This document shows, piece after piece, positions 19,460 to 29,137 of a stretch of 64,000 bases of DNA. The notes beneath the pieces are model-generated. The model worked only from the letters and a program-made list of their open reading frames with translations, made no database searches and was not told where the DNA came from. Location of the stretch: contig NZ_VISS01000002.1 in the NCBI RefSeq assembly GCF_007827555.1, positions 147,620-211,619 on the forward strand, in the 5' to 3' direction. The position numbers and the translations under genes are program-made. Numbering within the stretch: position 1 is the stretch's first letter; each line of letters starts with the position of its first letter. The DNA is from Aeribacillus composti. Its GTDB lineage: Bacteria; Bacillota; Bacilli; Bacillales; Aeribacillaceae.

Positions 19460-20749
19460 ATGACTTTAGAATACATCAGAAAAATAATTGGTACGATTCT
19501 CCTTGTTTCTTTAATCAGTTTAGGCTTTTCAAAAGAGGTGCGACAATATTTACACATTCCGAAAACAATCACCATTTTTGAAAATGACGTTTATACAATA
19601 GAAAAAAATGTTATTCCAGCTCAAGCTCAAGTTCAGGATGTTCAAAACGCTTTCAAAGTGTCGGAAAGCGGGGACGAATTGCAGCTAAAAGGCACGAAAT
19701 CTGGAGATGGACAAATTCTCTATGAAATAAAAGGCATGCCGGTTAAAAACGTGAATGTCAAAGTTCTCCCGGAATTAAAGGTAATTCCTGGAGGCCAATC
19801 GATCGGTGTTAAGTTAAATACACTTGGTGTTTTAGTAGTCGGCTTTCACCAAATTGAAACTGAAGCCGGAAAAAAATCACCGGGTGAATCGGCAGGTGTA
19901 GAAGTCGGCGATATGATAACAAAAATTAATGGGACAAAAATAGAAAAAATGAGTGATATTATTCCATTTATACAAGAAGCAGGAAGAACAGGCCGCCCTT
20001 TAGCGATCGAAGTAAAACGCAACAACAAAGTTCTCAACACGAAATTGACACCAGTCAAAGACAAAAGCGACAAAACGTATCGTATCGGTCTCTATATACG
20101 GGATTCTGCAGCAGGCATTGGAACGATGACGTTTTATGATCCGAAATCAAAAAAATACGGTGCTCTTGGGCACGTTATATCAGATATGGATACAAAAAAA
20201 CCGATTGTGGTTGAAAACGGAAAAATTGTCCGGTCTACGGTAACGTCGATTGAAAAAGGAAGAGGCGGAAGTCCAGGTGAAAAATTAGCAAGATTTTCAG
20301 AAAAACATGAAGTGATCGGCTCTATTTCAAAAAACAGTCCATTCGGCATATTTGGCAGGCTGAATCAAGAAGTGAAAAACGGAATTATGGACAAACCGAT
20401 ACCAGTTGCTTTTTCACATCAAGTGAAAGAAGGTCCTGCACAAATTTTAACAGTGGTAGATCAAAATAAAGTGGAAGCATTTGATGTAGAAATTGTCAGT
20501 ACCGTTAATCAAAAGTTTCCTGCAACAAAAGGTATGGTCATAAAAGTGACAGATAAGGAGTTGCTTAAGAAAACAGGAGGCATTGTTCAAGGAATGAGCG
20601 GCAGTCCAATCATTCAAGATGGAAAGCTGGTTGGCGCTGTGACTCATGTATTTGTCAATGATCCGACATCTGGTTACGGTGTTCACATTGAATGGATGCT
20701 GCAAGACGCAGGGATTAGTATGGACGAAAAGCAGCAAAAAGCGAGTTAA
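19460..20749 (+). CDS. spoIVB: SpoIVB serine peptidase
   Basis: Forespore-secreted S55 protease that signals across the outer forespore membrane by cleaving SpoIVFA, allowing sigma-K maturation. The 429 residues have an N-terminal membrane/signal segment (about 10-30), a PDZ domain (about 115-215) and the protease domain with His238 in [10 protein letters not shown] and the nucleophile Ser380 in GMSGSP. ATG 19460 after GAGGAGAGTGAAGAA is chosen over an upstream GTG at 19427. spo0A follows, the usual arrangement. Confidence 0.95.
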   Translation: MTLEYIRKIIGTILLVSLISLGFSKEVRQYLHIPKTITIFENDVYTIEKNVIPAQAQVQDVQNAFKVSESGDELQLKGTKSGDGQILYEIKGMPVKNVNVKVLPELKVIPGGQSIGVKLNTLGVLVVGFHQIETEAGKKSPGESAGVEVGDMITKINGTKIEKMSDIIPFIQEAGRTGRPLAIEVKRNNKVLNTKLTPVKDKSDKTYRIGLYIRDSAAGIGTMTFYDPKSKKYGALGHVISDMDTKKPIVVENGKIVRSTVTSIEKGRGGSPGEKLARFSEKHEVIGSISKNSPFGIFGRLNQEVKNGIMDKPIPVAFSHQVKEGPAQILTVVDQNKVEAFDVEIVSTVNQKFPATKGMVIKVTDKELLKKTGGIVQGMSGSPIIQDGKLVGAVTHVFVNDPTSGYGVHIEWMLQDAGISMDEKQQKAS

Positions 20750-20766
20750 CGCACTCGCTTTTTCTT
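20739..20766 (+). terminator. Terminator after spoIVB
   Basis: GCGAGT TAACGC ACTCGC followed by TTTTTCTT, overlapping the spoIVB stop. Confidence 0.8.
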
Positions 20767-21131
20767 ATTACATGATGCAGCGTTCTTAAATAAATCCTTT
20801 TGCGAAAAACGTCACGTTCACATAAAGGAGTTTTGTGAAGTGGGCTGTTTGCTTTAAAAGCAAGGGAAGTGTACTGGCTCAATCAAGCGAAAATTTATGT
20901 ATAAACTTATTTAATTCGACATACATATTTATTACAAAAACGCTGTTTATGTTTGTTAGAGGAGAATTTTGCTTGAAATCGAAAACTTTATTCATAATAA
21001 GAAGAACTTTGAAAAAACACATAATTTTTCACTTTTTTTAAAAAAGGAAAAGGATTCTCTGTAAAGTTGTCGAAAATATCTTGTAGATCAAACAATGTAT
21101 AATTTTGTAAAGAGGATTGGGAGGAGTGCGT
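20767..21131 (+). promoter_or_regulatory. spo0A upstream regulatory region
   Basis: This 365-base AT-rich gap has no convincing gene. It carries two candidate Spo0A boxes: TTCGACA at 20915-20921 (reverse orientation) and TGTCGAA at 21068-21074. The latter overlaps the -10 of a good sigma-H-type promoter: AAAGGATTC (21049-21057), 11 bases, then GTCGAAAAT (21069-21077). That layout suggests phosphorylated Spo0A acting on its own sigma-H promoter, as in B. subtilis. A TATAAT at 21098 lacks a properly spaced -35. Confidence 0.65.
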
Positions 21132-21926
21132 GTGGAAAAAATTAAAGTATGTATCGTTGATGATAATCGAGAGCTTGTTGCCCTTTTGGATGAATATTTA
21201 TCCAGCCAGGAGGATATGGAAGTAATCGGCGTTGCTTACAATGGTCAGGAATGTTTAAATATTTTGAATGAAAAAAGCCCGGACGTCCTTGTTTTGGATA
21301 TCATTATGCCCCATTTAGATGGATTAGCAGTACTGCAAAAGCTCAAGGAGCTAAACAAAGCGAAAAAGCCGAACGTAATCATGTTAACTGCTTTTGGCCA
21401 GGAGGATGTAACGAAAAAAGCGGTCGACCTAGGGGCTGCTTATTTTATTTTAAAACCGTTCGATATGGAACAGCTGGCTGGAAATATTCGTCAAGTGAGT
21501 GGAAAGCCTTCGCCTCTAATGAAAAATATATCTTTACATAAATCTGGCTCTGCTGTTTCTGAAAATAAAAATGACAATCTAGACGCTAGTATTACAAGCA
21601 TTATTCATGAAATCGGGGTTCCTGCGCACATCAAAGGATATTTATATTTAAGAGAAGCGATTTCCATGGTTTATAATGATATCGAGCTGTTAGGATCGAT
21701 TACAAAAGTGCTTTATCCAGATATTGCGAAAAAATTTAACACAACGGCAAGCCGTGTGGAACGTGCTATCCGCCATGCTATTGAAGTAGCATGGAGCCGC
21801 GGCAACATTGAATCTATCTCATCGCTGTTTGGCTACACAGTCAGCATGTCAAAAGCCAAACCGACGAACTCGGAATTTATTGCAATGGTGGCAGATAAAT
21901 TGAGATTGGAGCATAAGGCCTCCTGA
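21132..21926 (+). CDS. spo0A: Sporulation master regulator Spo0A
   Basis: Response regulator at the end of the phosphorelay that commits the cell to sporulation. The receiver domain has Asp10/Asp11 and phospho-acceptor Asp56 in [11 protein letters not shown]; the C-terminal effector domain carries the recognition region [12 protein letters not shown] and [21 protein letters not shown] 21132 after GGGAGGAGTGCGT gives 264 residues and the expected N terminus MEKIKVC. A bidirectional terminator separates it from yqzF. Confidence 0.98.
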   Translation: MEKIKVCIVDDNRELVALLDEYLSSQEDMEVIGVAYNGQECLNILNEKSPDVLVLDIIMPHLDGLAVLQKLKELNKAKKPNVIMLTAFGQEDVTKKAVDLGAAYFILKPFDMEQLAGNIRQVSGKPSPLMKNISLHKSGSAVSENKNDNLDASITSIIHEIGVPAHIKGYLYLREAISMVYNDIELLGSITKVLYPDIAKKFNTTASRVERAIRHAIEVAWSRGNIESISSLFGYTVSMSKAKPTNSEFIAMVADKLRLEHKAS

Positions 21927-21930
21927 AAAA

Positions 21931-21968
21931 AAAGTAACCGCTGAGCCTAACGGCGGTTACTTTTTTTC
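21931..21968. terminator. Bidirectional terminator between spo0A and yqzF
   Basis: AAGTAACCGC and GCGGTTACTT flank a ten-base loop, with A-rich and T-rich tails on both sides, so it can serve both converging genes. Confidence 0.85.
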
Positions 21969-22195
21969 TGAAAACGCGGCTGAACTCGATTGCGTTTTCT
22001 ATCTCTATGCAAAATAAATCCTCCTATAAAGAACAATCCTGCTAGGAAAAATAATAAACCCATTAAAAATTGCAGCCATAAGTAAGGAAACGGGGGCTGT
22101 AAAATGCCAAAAAGCATGTCTCTCATTAATTTAATTCCGTAAACCGCCAGGATCCCTGGAATCACCATAATCAACAATGCAATAAGCCTTATCAT
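21947..22195 (-). CDS. yqzF: DUF2627 membrane protein YqzF
   Basis: An 82-residue protein with two membrane spans (about 3-20 and 38-62) separated by the conserved stretch YGIKLMRDMLFGILQPPFPY, then a basic tail HRDRKRNRVQPRF. This is the DUF2627/YqzF family found next to spo0A in Bacilli. Function unknown. The stop codon lies inside the shared terminator with spo0A. Confidence 0.88.
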   Translation of the reverse strand: MIRLIALLIMVIPGILAVYGIKLMRDMLFGILQPPFPYLWLQFLMGLLFFLAGLFFIGGFILHRDRKRNRVQPRFQKKSNRR

Positions 22196-22261
22196 TTGAC
22201 TTTATATCCCTTTCTGTTAAAATAGAGCGAATCAATTTCATTTTTACGATCATATTACAAT

Positions 22262-22289
22262 TTGTCAATACAAATAAACATGTTATGAT
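22262..22289 (+). promoter_or_regulatory. Sigma-A promoter of the lpdV-bkd operon
   Basis: TTGTCA and TATGAT are 16 bases apart, about 115 bases before lpdV. No -24/-12 (sigma-L) promoter is visible, unlike the bkd operon of B. subtilis. The long leader up to 22406 shows no riboswitch I recognise. Confidence 0.5.
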
Positions 22290-22406
22290 GAAGATATGCC
22301 ATTTTATTAACGATGAATGGACAAGGAGCATACGTCTTTTCTATATAAATATTTTTAAAAATCGGTTTTTTAGCATACATAGAAGAGATGAAGGAAGGAG
22401 AGTTTC

Positions 22407-23828
22407 ATGGCCAAAGAATATGATGTAGTGATTTTAGGAGGAGGAACGGCAGGATATGTTACAGCGATCCGGGCATCCCAGCTCGGAATGAAAACAGCTA
22501 TTGTTGAAAAATCAAAGCTTGGAGGGACCTGTTTGCATTCGGGCTGCATCCCGAGCAAAGTTTTATTGCGAAGCGCTGAAATATTTGCTCAATCAAAAAA
22601 AAGCAGCGACTTTGGAATCGAGCTGTCCAATGTTCAAGTCAATTTTGATAAAGTGCAGGAGCGGAAGGAAAAGATAGTTTCTCAACTTTATCAAGGGGTC
22701 AGGCAATTAGTCAAAAAGGGAAAGATCGATGTGTTTCATGGCATCGGACGAATTTTAGGTGCGTCCATCTTTTCTCCGCAGCCAGGAACAGTTTCTGTAG
22801 AGATGGAAAACGGGGAGGAAAACCAAATTTTACTTCCGAAATACGTTATTATTGCAACTGGATCGCGCCCTCGTGAATTGCCTGGATTAACGATTGACGG
22901 CGAGACTATTTTGACGTCAGATGAAGCATTGCAATTACAACGCCTTCCTTCATCTATGATCATTGTGGGCGGCGGAGTGATTGGAATGGAATGGGCATCT
23001 ATGCTCTCTGATTTCGGAGTTGAAGTCACGATCCTTGAAATGGCGGATCGAATTTTGCCGTCAGAAGATATTGAAATAAGTAAAGAAATGGAACGGCTAA
23101 TGAGGAAAAAAGGAGTCCGCATTTTTACGAATATATCGATTTTGCCTGAAAAAACAGAAATACAAAACGGAATCACAGTGTTCATCGAACAGGATGGACA
23201 AGAAATCAGTTTGCACAGTGAAAAACTGCTGTTGTCAATAGGGAGAAAAGGGAACACAGAAGGAATTGGATTGGAAAATACCGAAATTGAAATCCATAAT
23301 GGCTATATTGTGACAAACGAGTTTTATCAAACAAAGGAATCAAACATCTATGCAGTCGGTGATGTCATCGGCGGTCTTCAGCTTGCCCATGTCGCATCGC
23401 AAGAAGGAATACGCGCCGTAGAACATATTGCAGGAGAGAATGTTTTGCCAATTGACTACAAAAAAGTCCCTAAATGTATTTATTCGAATCCTGCAGCTGC
23501 AAGTATCGGTTTAACAGAACAAGAAGCGAGGGAAAAAGGCTATACCATCAAAATCGGAAAATTTCCTTTTCAAGGAGTTGGAAAAGCGCTCATTTATGGA
23601 GAACCGCAAGGGTTTGTCAAAATTGTCGCAGATGAAAAGACCGATGATCTTTTAGGAATTCATATTATCGGACCAAATGCAACAGAGCTGATTTCTGAAG
23701 GAAGTTTAGCAAGCTTTCTCGATGCAAGCTCTTGGGAACTCTCCCGTACGATTCATGCCCATCCAACATTGTCAGAAGGGATAATGGAAGCGGCTCTTGC
23801 GGTAAATGGCAAAGCAATACATATATAA
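22407..23828 (+). CDS. lpdV: Dihydrolipoyl dehydrogenase of the branched-chain 2-oxoacid dehydrogenase complex
   Basis: E3 component that reoxidises dihydrolipoamide with NAD+. The FAD-binding GGGTAG motif begins the protein, the redox disulfide is Cys42/Cys47 in GGTCLHSGCIPSK, a second Rossmann motif VGGGVIGMEWA binds NAD, and the C terminus has the catalytic His-Glu pair in HAHPTLSEG. The 473 residues are full length. Start ATG follows AAGGAAGGAGAGTTTC. It heads the cluster lpdV-bkdAA-bkdAB-bkdB. Confidence 0.95.
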   Translation: MAKEYDVVILGGGTAGYVTAIRASQLGMKTAIVEKSKLGGTCLHSGCIPSKVLLRSAEIFAQSKKSSDFGIELSNVQVNFDKVQERKEKIVSQLYQGVRQLVKKGKIDVFHGIGRILGASIFSPQPGTVSVEMENGEENQILLPKYVIIATGSRPRELPGLTIDGETILTSDEALQLQRLPSSMIIVGGGVIGMEWASMLSDFGVEVTILEMADRILPSEDIEISKEMERLMRKKGVRIFTNISILPEKTEIQNGITVFIEQDGQEISLHSEKLLLSIGRKGNTEGIGLENTEIEIHNGYIVTNEFYQTKESNIYAVGDVIGGLQLAHVASQEGIRAVEHIAGENVLPIDYKKVPKCIYSNPAAASIGLTEQEAREKGYTIKIGKFPFQGVGKALIYGEPQGFVKIVADEKTDDLLGIHIIGPNATELISEGSLASFLDASSWELSRTIHAHPTLSEGIMEAALAVNGKAIHI

Positions 23829-23845
23829 GCTAGGGAGGTCTTGTC

Positions 23846-24838
23846 ATGCCCAAAAATCGTCATCAGTCTTTAGGTTTAACGGATCAGGACGTATTAAACA
23901 TGTATGAAACGATGCTTCTTGCAAGAAAAGTGGACGAACGGATGTGGCTTTTAAACCGAGCAGGAAAAATCCCATTTGTCATCTCATGTCAAGGGCATGA
24001 AGGCGCTCAAGTTGGTGCAGCCTTTGCCTTGGACAAAACAAAGGATTATATCTTGCCTTACTACCGTGATGTAGGCGTTGTCCTGCACTTTGGAATGACC
24101 GTGAAAGAATTAATGCTATCAGCATTTGCAAAAGCGGAAGACCCGAATTCCGGGGGCAGGCAAATGCCAGGACATTTCGGCCAAAAGAAAAATCGGATTG
24201 TAACTGGTTCATCCCCTGTTACAACTCAAGTTCCTCATGCAGCTGGGATCGCCTTAGCAGGAAAAATCGATAAAAAGGATTTTGTCACATTTGTTTCCTT
24301 TGGGGAAGGATCATCGAACCAAGGAGATTTTCATGAAGGGGCGAATTTTGCTGGAGTACATAAATTACCTGTCATTTTGATGTGTGAAAATAACCAATAC
24401 GCCATCAGCGTTCCGATTCAAAAGCAATTAGCTTGCGAAAAAGTGTCAGACAGAGCAGCAGGGTACGGCATGCACGGGGTGACTGTAGATGGAAACGATC
24501 CTCTTGAAGTGTATAAAGTTGTGAAGGAAGCGAGAGAAAGAGCTGTCCGAGGAGAGGGACCGACATTGGTTGAAACGCTTGTGCACCGCCTTACACCCCA
24601 TTCGAGCGATGATGATGATCGGAGCTACCGGACAAAAGAAGAAATCGAAGAAGCTAAGAAAAAAGATCCGATTTATACGTTTGCATCCTATTTAAAAGAA
24701 ATTGGATTGTTAACAGAGGAATTGGAACAAAATATGCAGACGAAAATTGCAAGCATAATCGATGAAGCAACTGATTATGCAGAAAATGCGCCTTATGCGG
24801 CTCCGGAACATGCACTGAAACATGTGTATGGAAACTGA
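23846..24838 (+). CDS. bkdAA: Branched-chain 2-oxoacid dehydrogenase E1 alpha subunit
   Basis: Thiamine-dependent E1 subunit that decarboxylates the 2-oxoacids of leucine, isoleucine and valine and so supplies branched primers for fatty acids. The 330 residues include the TPP motif GEGSSNQGDFHEGANFAG...NNQYAIS, and the phosphorylation-loop-like HSSDDDDRSYR. Starts 17 bases after lpdV behind AGGGAGGTC and overlaps the open frame of bkdAB. Confidence 0.95.
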   Translation: MPKNRHQSLGLTDQDVLNMYETMLLARKVDERMWLLNRAGKIPFVISCQGHEGAQVGAAFALDKTKDYILPYYRDVGVVLHFGMTVKELMLSAFAKAEDPNSGGRQMPGHFGQKKNRIVTGSSPVTTQVPHAAGIALAGKIDKKDFVTFVSFGEGSSNQGDFHEGANFAGVHKLPVILMCENNQYAISVPIQKQLACEKVSDRAAGYGMHGVTVDGNDPLEVYKVVKEARERAVRGEGPTLVETLVHRLTPHSSDDDDRSYRTKEEIEEAKKKDPIYTFASYLKEIGLLTEELEQNMQTKIASIIDEATDYAENAPYAAPEHALKHVYGN

Positions 24839-24851
24839 AGGAGGAAAAAAG

Positions 24852-25835
24852 ATGCCAATTATGTCATATATCGAAGCAGTTACAGCTGCACTTCGTGAGG
24901 AAATGGAGCGAGATGAAAAAGTATTTCTACTAGGAGAAGATGTCGGGAAAAAAGGAGGAGTTTTTAAAGCGACTCAAGGGTTATATGAACAGTTTGGAGA
25001 AGAGAGGGTAATCGATGCTCCCCTTGCTGAATCTGCTATCGCTGGCGTTGGAATAGGAGCGGCCATGTACGGAATGCGCCCTGTTTGTGAAATACAATTT
25101 GCTGATTTTATTATGCCGGCTGTCAATCAAATTATTTCAGAAGCAGCGAAAATACGGTATCGCTCCAACAATGACTGGAACTGTCCGATTACGATTCGGG
25201 CGCCGTTTGGCGGAGGAGTGCACGGTGCTTTATACCATTCTCAGTCTGTTGAAGCGGTATTTGCCAACCAGCCCGGTTTGAAAATTGTCATACCTTCTAC
25301 GCCGTATGACGTAAAAGGATTATTAAAAGCAGCGATACGCGATGATGATCCTGTCTTATTTTTTGAACATAAGCGGGCATACAGGCTCATTAAAGGGGAA
25401 GTTCCGGCAGATGATTATGTTTTGCCGATTGGAAAGGCGGATGTCAAGCTGGAAGGGGATGACATTACCGTTATTACATATGGATTGTGCGTTCATTTTG
25501 CTCTGCAGGCAGCTGAACGATTAGAAAAAGATGGAATTTCTGTCCACCTTTTAGATTTAAGAACGGTATATCCGCTTGATCAGGAGGCTATTATTGAGGC
25601 CGCTTCAAAAACCGGCAAGGTGCTTCTCGTGACTGAGGATAATAAAGAAGGCAGTGTAATGAGCGAGGTATCCGCCATTATTGCAGAGCATTGTTTGTTT
25701 GATCTTGATGCACCAATTAAACGGCTTGCAGGCCCGGATGTACCTGCGATGCCATTTGCACCGACAATGGAAAAATTTTTTATGATGAATGCAGAAAAAA
25801 TTGAAAAAGCGATGAGAGAATTGGCAGAGTTTTAA
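24852..25835 (+). CDS. bkdAB: Branched-chain 2-oxoacid dehydrogenase E1 beta subunit
   Basis: Partner of BkdAA in the E1 heterotetramer. The 327-residue transketolase-type protein shows LGEDVGKKGGVF, the DAPLAESAIAGVGIGAAMYG region and the C-terminal transketolase domain (DLRTVYPLDQEAI). An open frame runs back to 24822, but ATG 24852 after GAAGGAGGAAAAAAG gives the family N terminus MPIMSYIEAV. Confidence 0.95.
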   Translation: MPIMSYIEAVTAALREEMERDEKVFLLGEDVGKKGGVFKATQGLYEQFGEERVIDAPLAESAIAGVGIGAAMYGMRPVCEIQFADFIMPAVNQIISEAAKIRYRSNNDWNCPITIRAPFGGGVHGALYHSQSVEAVFANQPGLKIVIPSTPYDVKGLLKAAIRDDDPVLFFEHKRAYRLIKGEVPADDYVLPIGKADVKLEGDDITVITYGLCVHFALQAAERLEKDGISVHLLDLRTVYPLDQEAIIEAASKTGKVLLVTEDNKEGSVMSEVSAIIAEHCLFDLDAPIKRLAGPDVPAMPFAPTMEKFFMMNAEKIEKAMRELAEF

Positions 25836-25866
25836 AAGTTGACCCTAATCTCAAGGAGGAATCAAC

Positions 25867-27102
25867 GTGCTAATCGAAGAAATGAAAATGCCTCAATTAG
25901 GAGAAAGCGTGACAGAAGGAACAATCAGCAAGTGGCTCGTCTCCATCGGCGATAAGGTCAACAAATATGATCCCATTGCAGAAGTTATGACGGATAAAGT
26001 AAATGCAGAAGTTCCTTCATCATATACAGGTGTAATTAAAGAGCTTTTAGCTGAGGAGGGAGATACTCTCCAAGTTGGCGAAGTTATTTGCAGAATTGAA
26101 GTGGAGGCTGTGGCGGTTGAACAAGAAAAAAACATTCAGCCAAAAGACAGTCTTTATGCTAATGACCATCAGCCGGCTGAAAAAGAAGAAACGGAAAAGA
26201 AGACTATGAAAAACAGGTATTCTCCGGCAGTGCTCCGGCTAGCTCAAGAACATGATATTGATTTAGAAAAAGTCAACGGAACGGGAGCTTTCGGAAGAAT
26301 TACCCGAAAAGATGTGTTGAAGCTGATTGAAGCAGGTAATATACCGAAAAAGGGCTCCTTGATCCAAGAAACGAAATCCTATAAATCACCTAAAACAGCC
26401 GGTGATACTGAAATTCCTGTTTCTGGGGTGCGCAAAGCCATTGCTCAAAATATGGCGCGAAGCAAAACAGAAATTCCCCATGCTTGGATGATGATTGAGG
26501 TCGATGTAACTGGGTTAGTTGAATTAAGAAATTCGATCAAGGAAGAATTTAAAGCAAAAGAAGGTTTTCCTTTAACATTTTTCCCGTTTTTTGTGAAAAG
26601 CGTTGCAGAAGCGTTGAAAGAATATCCGCAAATGAATTCGACTTGGGCGGGGGATAAAATTATTCAAAAGAAAGACATTAATATTTCGATCGCTGTTGCA
26701 ACAGATGATGCGCTTTATGTACCAGTTATTAAACATGCTGATGAAAAATCCATTAAAGGAATTGCTCGAGAAATTAACGAGCTTGCTTTAAAGGTTAGAA
26801 CGGGAACGATTGAAGCGAAGGAAATGGAAGGCGGTACATTTACCGTTAACAACACAGGTTCATTCGGCTCTATTCAATCAATGGGAATTATTAACTATCC
26901 ACAAGCGGCTTTGCTGCAAGTAGAAACGATTGTGAAAAGATTAGTTGTCATGAAAAACGGAATGATCGCCGTGCGCGATATGGTGAATCTCTGCCTTTCT
27001 CTCGATCATAGAGTATTAGATGGGGTTGTATGCGGAAGATTTTTGCAAAGAGTAAAACAAATATTAGAAGGTATTTCGAAAGAAACAACATCCGTATATT
27101 AG
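25867..27102 (+). CDS. bkdB: Branched-chain 2-oxoacid dehydrogenase E2 (lipoamide acyltransferase)
   Basis: E2 core enzyme transferring the branched acyl group to CoA. Domains: lipoyl domain with Lys44 in MTDKVNAEV, a Glu/Lys-rich linker, peripheral subunit-binding domain (SPAVLRLAQEHDIDLEKVNGTG shortened: AVLRLAQEHDIDL...GRITRKDVL, about 120-155), and the catalytic domain ending with the active-site HRVLDG. Start is GTG after CAAGGAGGAATCAAC. 411 residues. Confidence 0.95.
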   Translation: MLIEEMKMPQLGESVTEGTISKWLVSIGDKVNKYDPIAEVMTDKVNAEVPSSYTGVIKELLAEEGDTLQVGEVICRIEVEAVAVEQEKNIQPKDSLYANDHQPAEKEETEKKTMKNRYSPAVLRLAQEHDIDLEKVNGTGAFGRITRKDVLKLIEAGNIPKKGSLIQETKSYKSPKTAGDTEIPVSGVRKAIAQNMARSKTEIPHAWMMIEVDVTGLVELRNSIKEEFKAKEGFPLTFFPFFVKSVAEALKEYPQMNSTWAGDKIIQKKDINISIAVATDDALYVPVIKHADEKSIKGIAREINELALKVRTGTIEAKEMEGGTFTVNNTGSFGSIQSMGIINYPQAALLQVETIVKRLVVMKNGMIAVRDMVNLCLSLDHRVLDGVVCGRFLQRVKQILEGISKETTSVY

Positions 27103-27160
27103 TCCTTTGAGTTATTAGAAATAATGCTTAAGCAACATTGGTTAACATTTGCTTCAAAGA

Positions 27161-27189
27161 TTGCTGTTATTGTAAGATAACAATATAAT
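27161..27189 (+). promoter_or_regulatory. Sigma-A promoter of brxB
   Basis: TTGCTG and a perfect TATAAT are exactly 17 bases apart, about 30 bases before the start codon. The spacer holds a short inverted repeat (TGTTAT TGTAAG ATAACA). Confidence 0.6.
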
Positions 27190-27219
27190 GGTGAAAAAAA
27201 GGGAAAGGGGTGCGAATGA

Positions 27220-27657
27220 ATGAGCATCGATTTTAATTTCTTCATGAACGACATAGTTCGCCAAGCGCGTGAGGAAATCGTTGCCGCTGGCTATACGGAA
27301 TTGAAAACACCGGAAGAAGTGGATGAAGCTTTAACGAAAAAAGGAACCACTTTAGTAATGGTTAATTCTGTTTGCGGCTGTGCAGGCGGAATCGCAAGAC
27401 CGGCTGCATATCATGCGCTTCATTATGATAAACGTCCTGATCAATTAGTGACTGTATTTGCAGGTCAAGATAAAGAAGCTACGGAACGAGCTAGATCTTA
27501 TTTTACCGGTTATCCGCCGTCTTCTCCATCTTTTGCGCTGCTCAAGGATGGAAAGCTCGTTACCATGATTGAACGCCATGAAATCGAAGGACATGAGCCG
27601 ATGTCTGTTGTCCAAAAATTGCAAGAGGCATTCGAGCAATATTGTGACGAAGTATAA
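27220..27657 (+). CDS. brxB: Bacilliredoxin BrxB
   Basis: Bacilliredoxins remove bacillithiol from S-bacillithiolated proteins after oxidative stress. The 145-residue thioredoxin-like protein has the diagnostic Cys52-Gly-Cys54 motif within [14 protein letters not shown] and belongs to the YphP/YqiW family. In B. subtilis the yqiW gene follows bkdB, as here. Single-gene unit with its own promoter and terminator. Confidence 0.94.
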   Translation: MSIDFNFFMNDIVRQAREEIVAAGYTELKTPEEVDEALTKKGTTLVMVNSVCGCAGGIARPAAYHALHYDKRPDQLVTVFAGQDKEATERARSYFTGYPPSSPSFALLKDGKLVTMIERHEIEGHEPMSVVQKLQEAFEQYCDEV

Positions 27658-27662
27658 AAAGA

Positions 27663-27698
27663 AAAGGCTGCCATTTTTAGATGTGGCGCCTTTTTTAT
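27663..27698 (+). terminator. Terminator after brxB
   Basis: AAGGCTGCCA and TGTGGCGCCTT flank a short loop and are followed by TTTTTA. The stem includes mismatches. Confidence 0.65.
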
Positions 27699-27734
27699 TT
27701 CGAAAAGAGAATAGGCAAATGATGGTGATGAGTA

Positions 27735-28712
27735 ATGAGAAAATTTAAAATCGGTTATCGTACGTTAAAAACAGCGATAGGTGCTTCTCTATCGATATTT
27801 TTAGCACAGCTGATGGATTTAAACCATTTTGTTTCCACCGGCATCATCGCGATTCTTTGTATTCAAGTAACAAAAAAGAAATCATTGAAAAGCGCTTGGT
27901 CCAGGTTTTTTGCTTGTATAACGGGAATGATGTTTTCTTTTCTTTTTTTTGAAATTTTTGGTTACCATCCAATTGTCATTGGATTTCTGTTGCTTTTTTT
28001 CATACCGACAATGGTGCTTTTTAAAACGACAGAAGGCATTGTAACGAGCGCTGTTATTATTTTGCACTTATATGAAGCAGGTCAAATAACGCTGGATATT
28101 GTTCAAAACGAACTTTTGATTATTGTGACAGGGATCGGAGTAGCGCTCTTAATGAATCTGTATATGCCGAGCTTGGAAAATGACCTTAATGTTTATCGAA
28201 AAGAAGTAGAAAAAAACTTTGCGGTTATTTTTGAAAAAATTGTAGCTTTTTTAAGAGAAGGCGACTATACGTGGGATGGAAAAGAAATTCCTGAGACAGC
28301 CGATCTCATTGAAAAAGGGAAAGGATTGGCGCTCCGAAATGTAGAAAATCGTTTGCTAAGACATGAAGACCAATATTATGCATATTTTAAAATGAGAGAA
28401 AAACAATTTGAAATCATTGAACGAGTGCTGCCGACGTTCACGATGATCACCGCAAACGTAGAACAAGCGCACCTTATTGCACAGTTTATTGAAGAGTTAA
28501 AAGACAACATTCATTCCGGAAATACAGCAAAGAAATTTTTAAAAAAGCTAGATGACATCAAAAAAGAGATGGAAAGGGCACCGCTTCCGAAAACAAGAAA
28601 GGAATTTGAAACGAGAGCAAGGCTTTATCATTTTTTATATGAAATGGAGCAATATTTAATTATTAAAAGCCAGTTTAAAGGTCTTGCCGACGCCAAAAAA
28701 GGAAAAGGATGA
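27735..28712 (+). CDS. yqjA: Aromatic acid exporter family membrane protein YqjA (DUF939)
   Basis: A 325-residue protein with about five N-terminal membrane spans (first 140 residues) and a long helical cytoplasmic C-terminal domain, the ArAE/DUF939 arrangement. Family members are related to FUSC-type aromatic acid exporters; the substrate is unknown. It follows brxB, as yqjA follows yqiW in B. subtilis. Start ATG follows GGTGATGAGTA. Confidence 0.85.
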   Translation: MRKFKIGYRTLKTAIGASLSIFLAQLMDLNHFVSTGIIAILCIQVTKKKSLKSAWSRFFACITGMMFSFLFFEIFGYHPIVIGFLLLFFIPTMVLFKTTEGIVTSAVIILHLYEAGQITLDIVQNELLIIVTGIGVALLMNLYMPSLENDLNVYRKEVEKNFAVIFEKIVAFLREGDYTWDGKEIPETADLIEKGKGLALRNVENRLLRHEDQYYAYFKMREKQFEIIERVLPTFTMITANVEQAHLIAQFIEELKDNIHSGNTAKKFLKKLDDIKKEMERAPLPKTRKEFETRARLYHFLYEMEQYLIIKSQFKGLADAKKGKG

Positions 28713-29137
28713 AGCGCTTGTCATTGAGCACAATAAAACGAGAGATCGTGTCAATGCTTTTTTCGTACATATGTTTAGAAGAAACGCCTTTATGAGCTGC
28801 ACTTTTCAAAATACAAACAGAAGAATGGACCGTGTCTGCTGAAAAAAATCGGCTAAGAATGTTCACCATATCGGTTCGCATGATCTGAAAATATTCGTGA
28901 ACAGCTATGGAATAAATCAGCGTGATCTGTAAAAAAATTCGCGGCAACGATGCCAAAAGTCCGCAGCGGACGAGATTGATTTTGCGAAAATGAATGTGCG
29001 GAATTCATGGACTTTATCGGAAAAAATGTAACAAAAGGTTGGATGAGGACGAGCAATCGAGAGGAGGAAGCACCGATTTGAAAGAAATTGTTTTTCACCA
29101 AACAGCCTATGTGGTGTAAAAAGTGCATGTTGAATTT
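28713..29137. other. ORF-poor stretch, probably a decayed gene
   Basis: No intact gene is found in this 425-base stretch. Plus-strand reading gives protein-like pieces in changing frames, for example a 50-codon extension EALVIEHNKTRDRVNAFF after the yqjA stop in another frame, and a piece ending LKEIVFHQTAYVV at 29120 behind GAGGAGGAAGC. I cannot name the ancestor. B. subtilis has yqjB-yqjC-yqjD at this place, so a remnant of one of them is possible. Confidence 0.35.

Noticed and set aside
20835..21041. 68-codon plus-strand ORF behind AAAGGAG in the spo0A upstream region
   Set aside because: Very rich in Lys, Phe and Ile and without family likeness; it covers Spo0A boxes and is best explained by AT-rich regulatory DNA.
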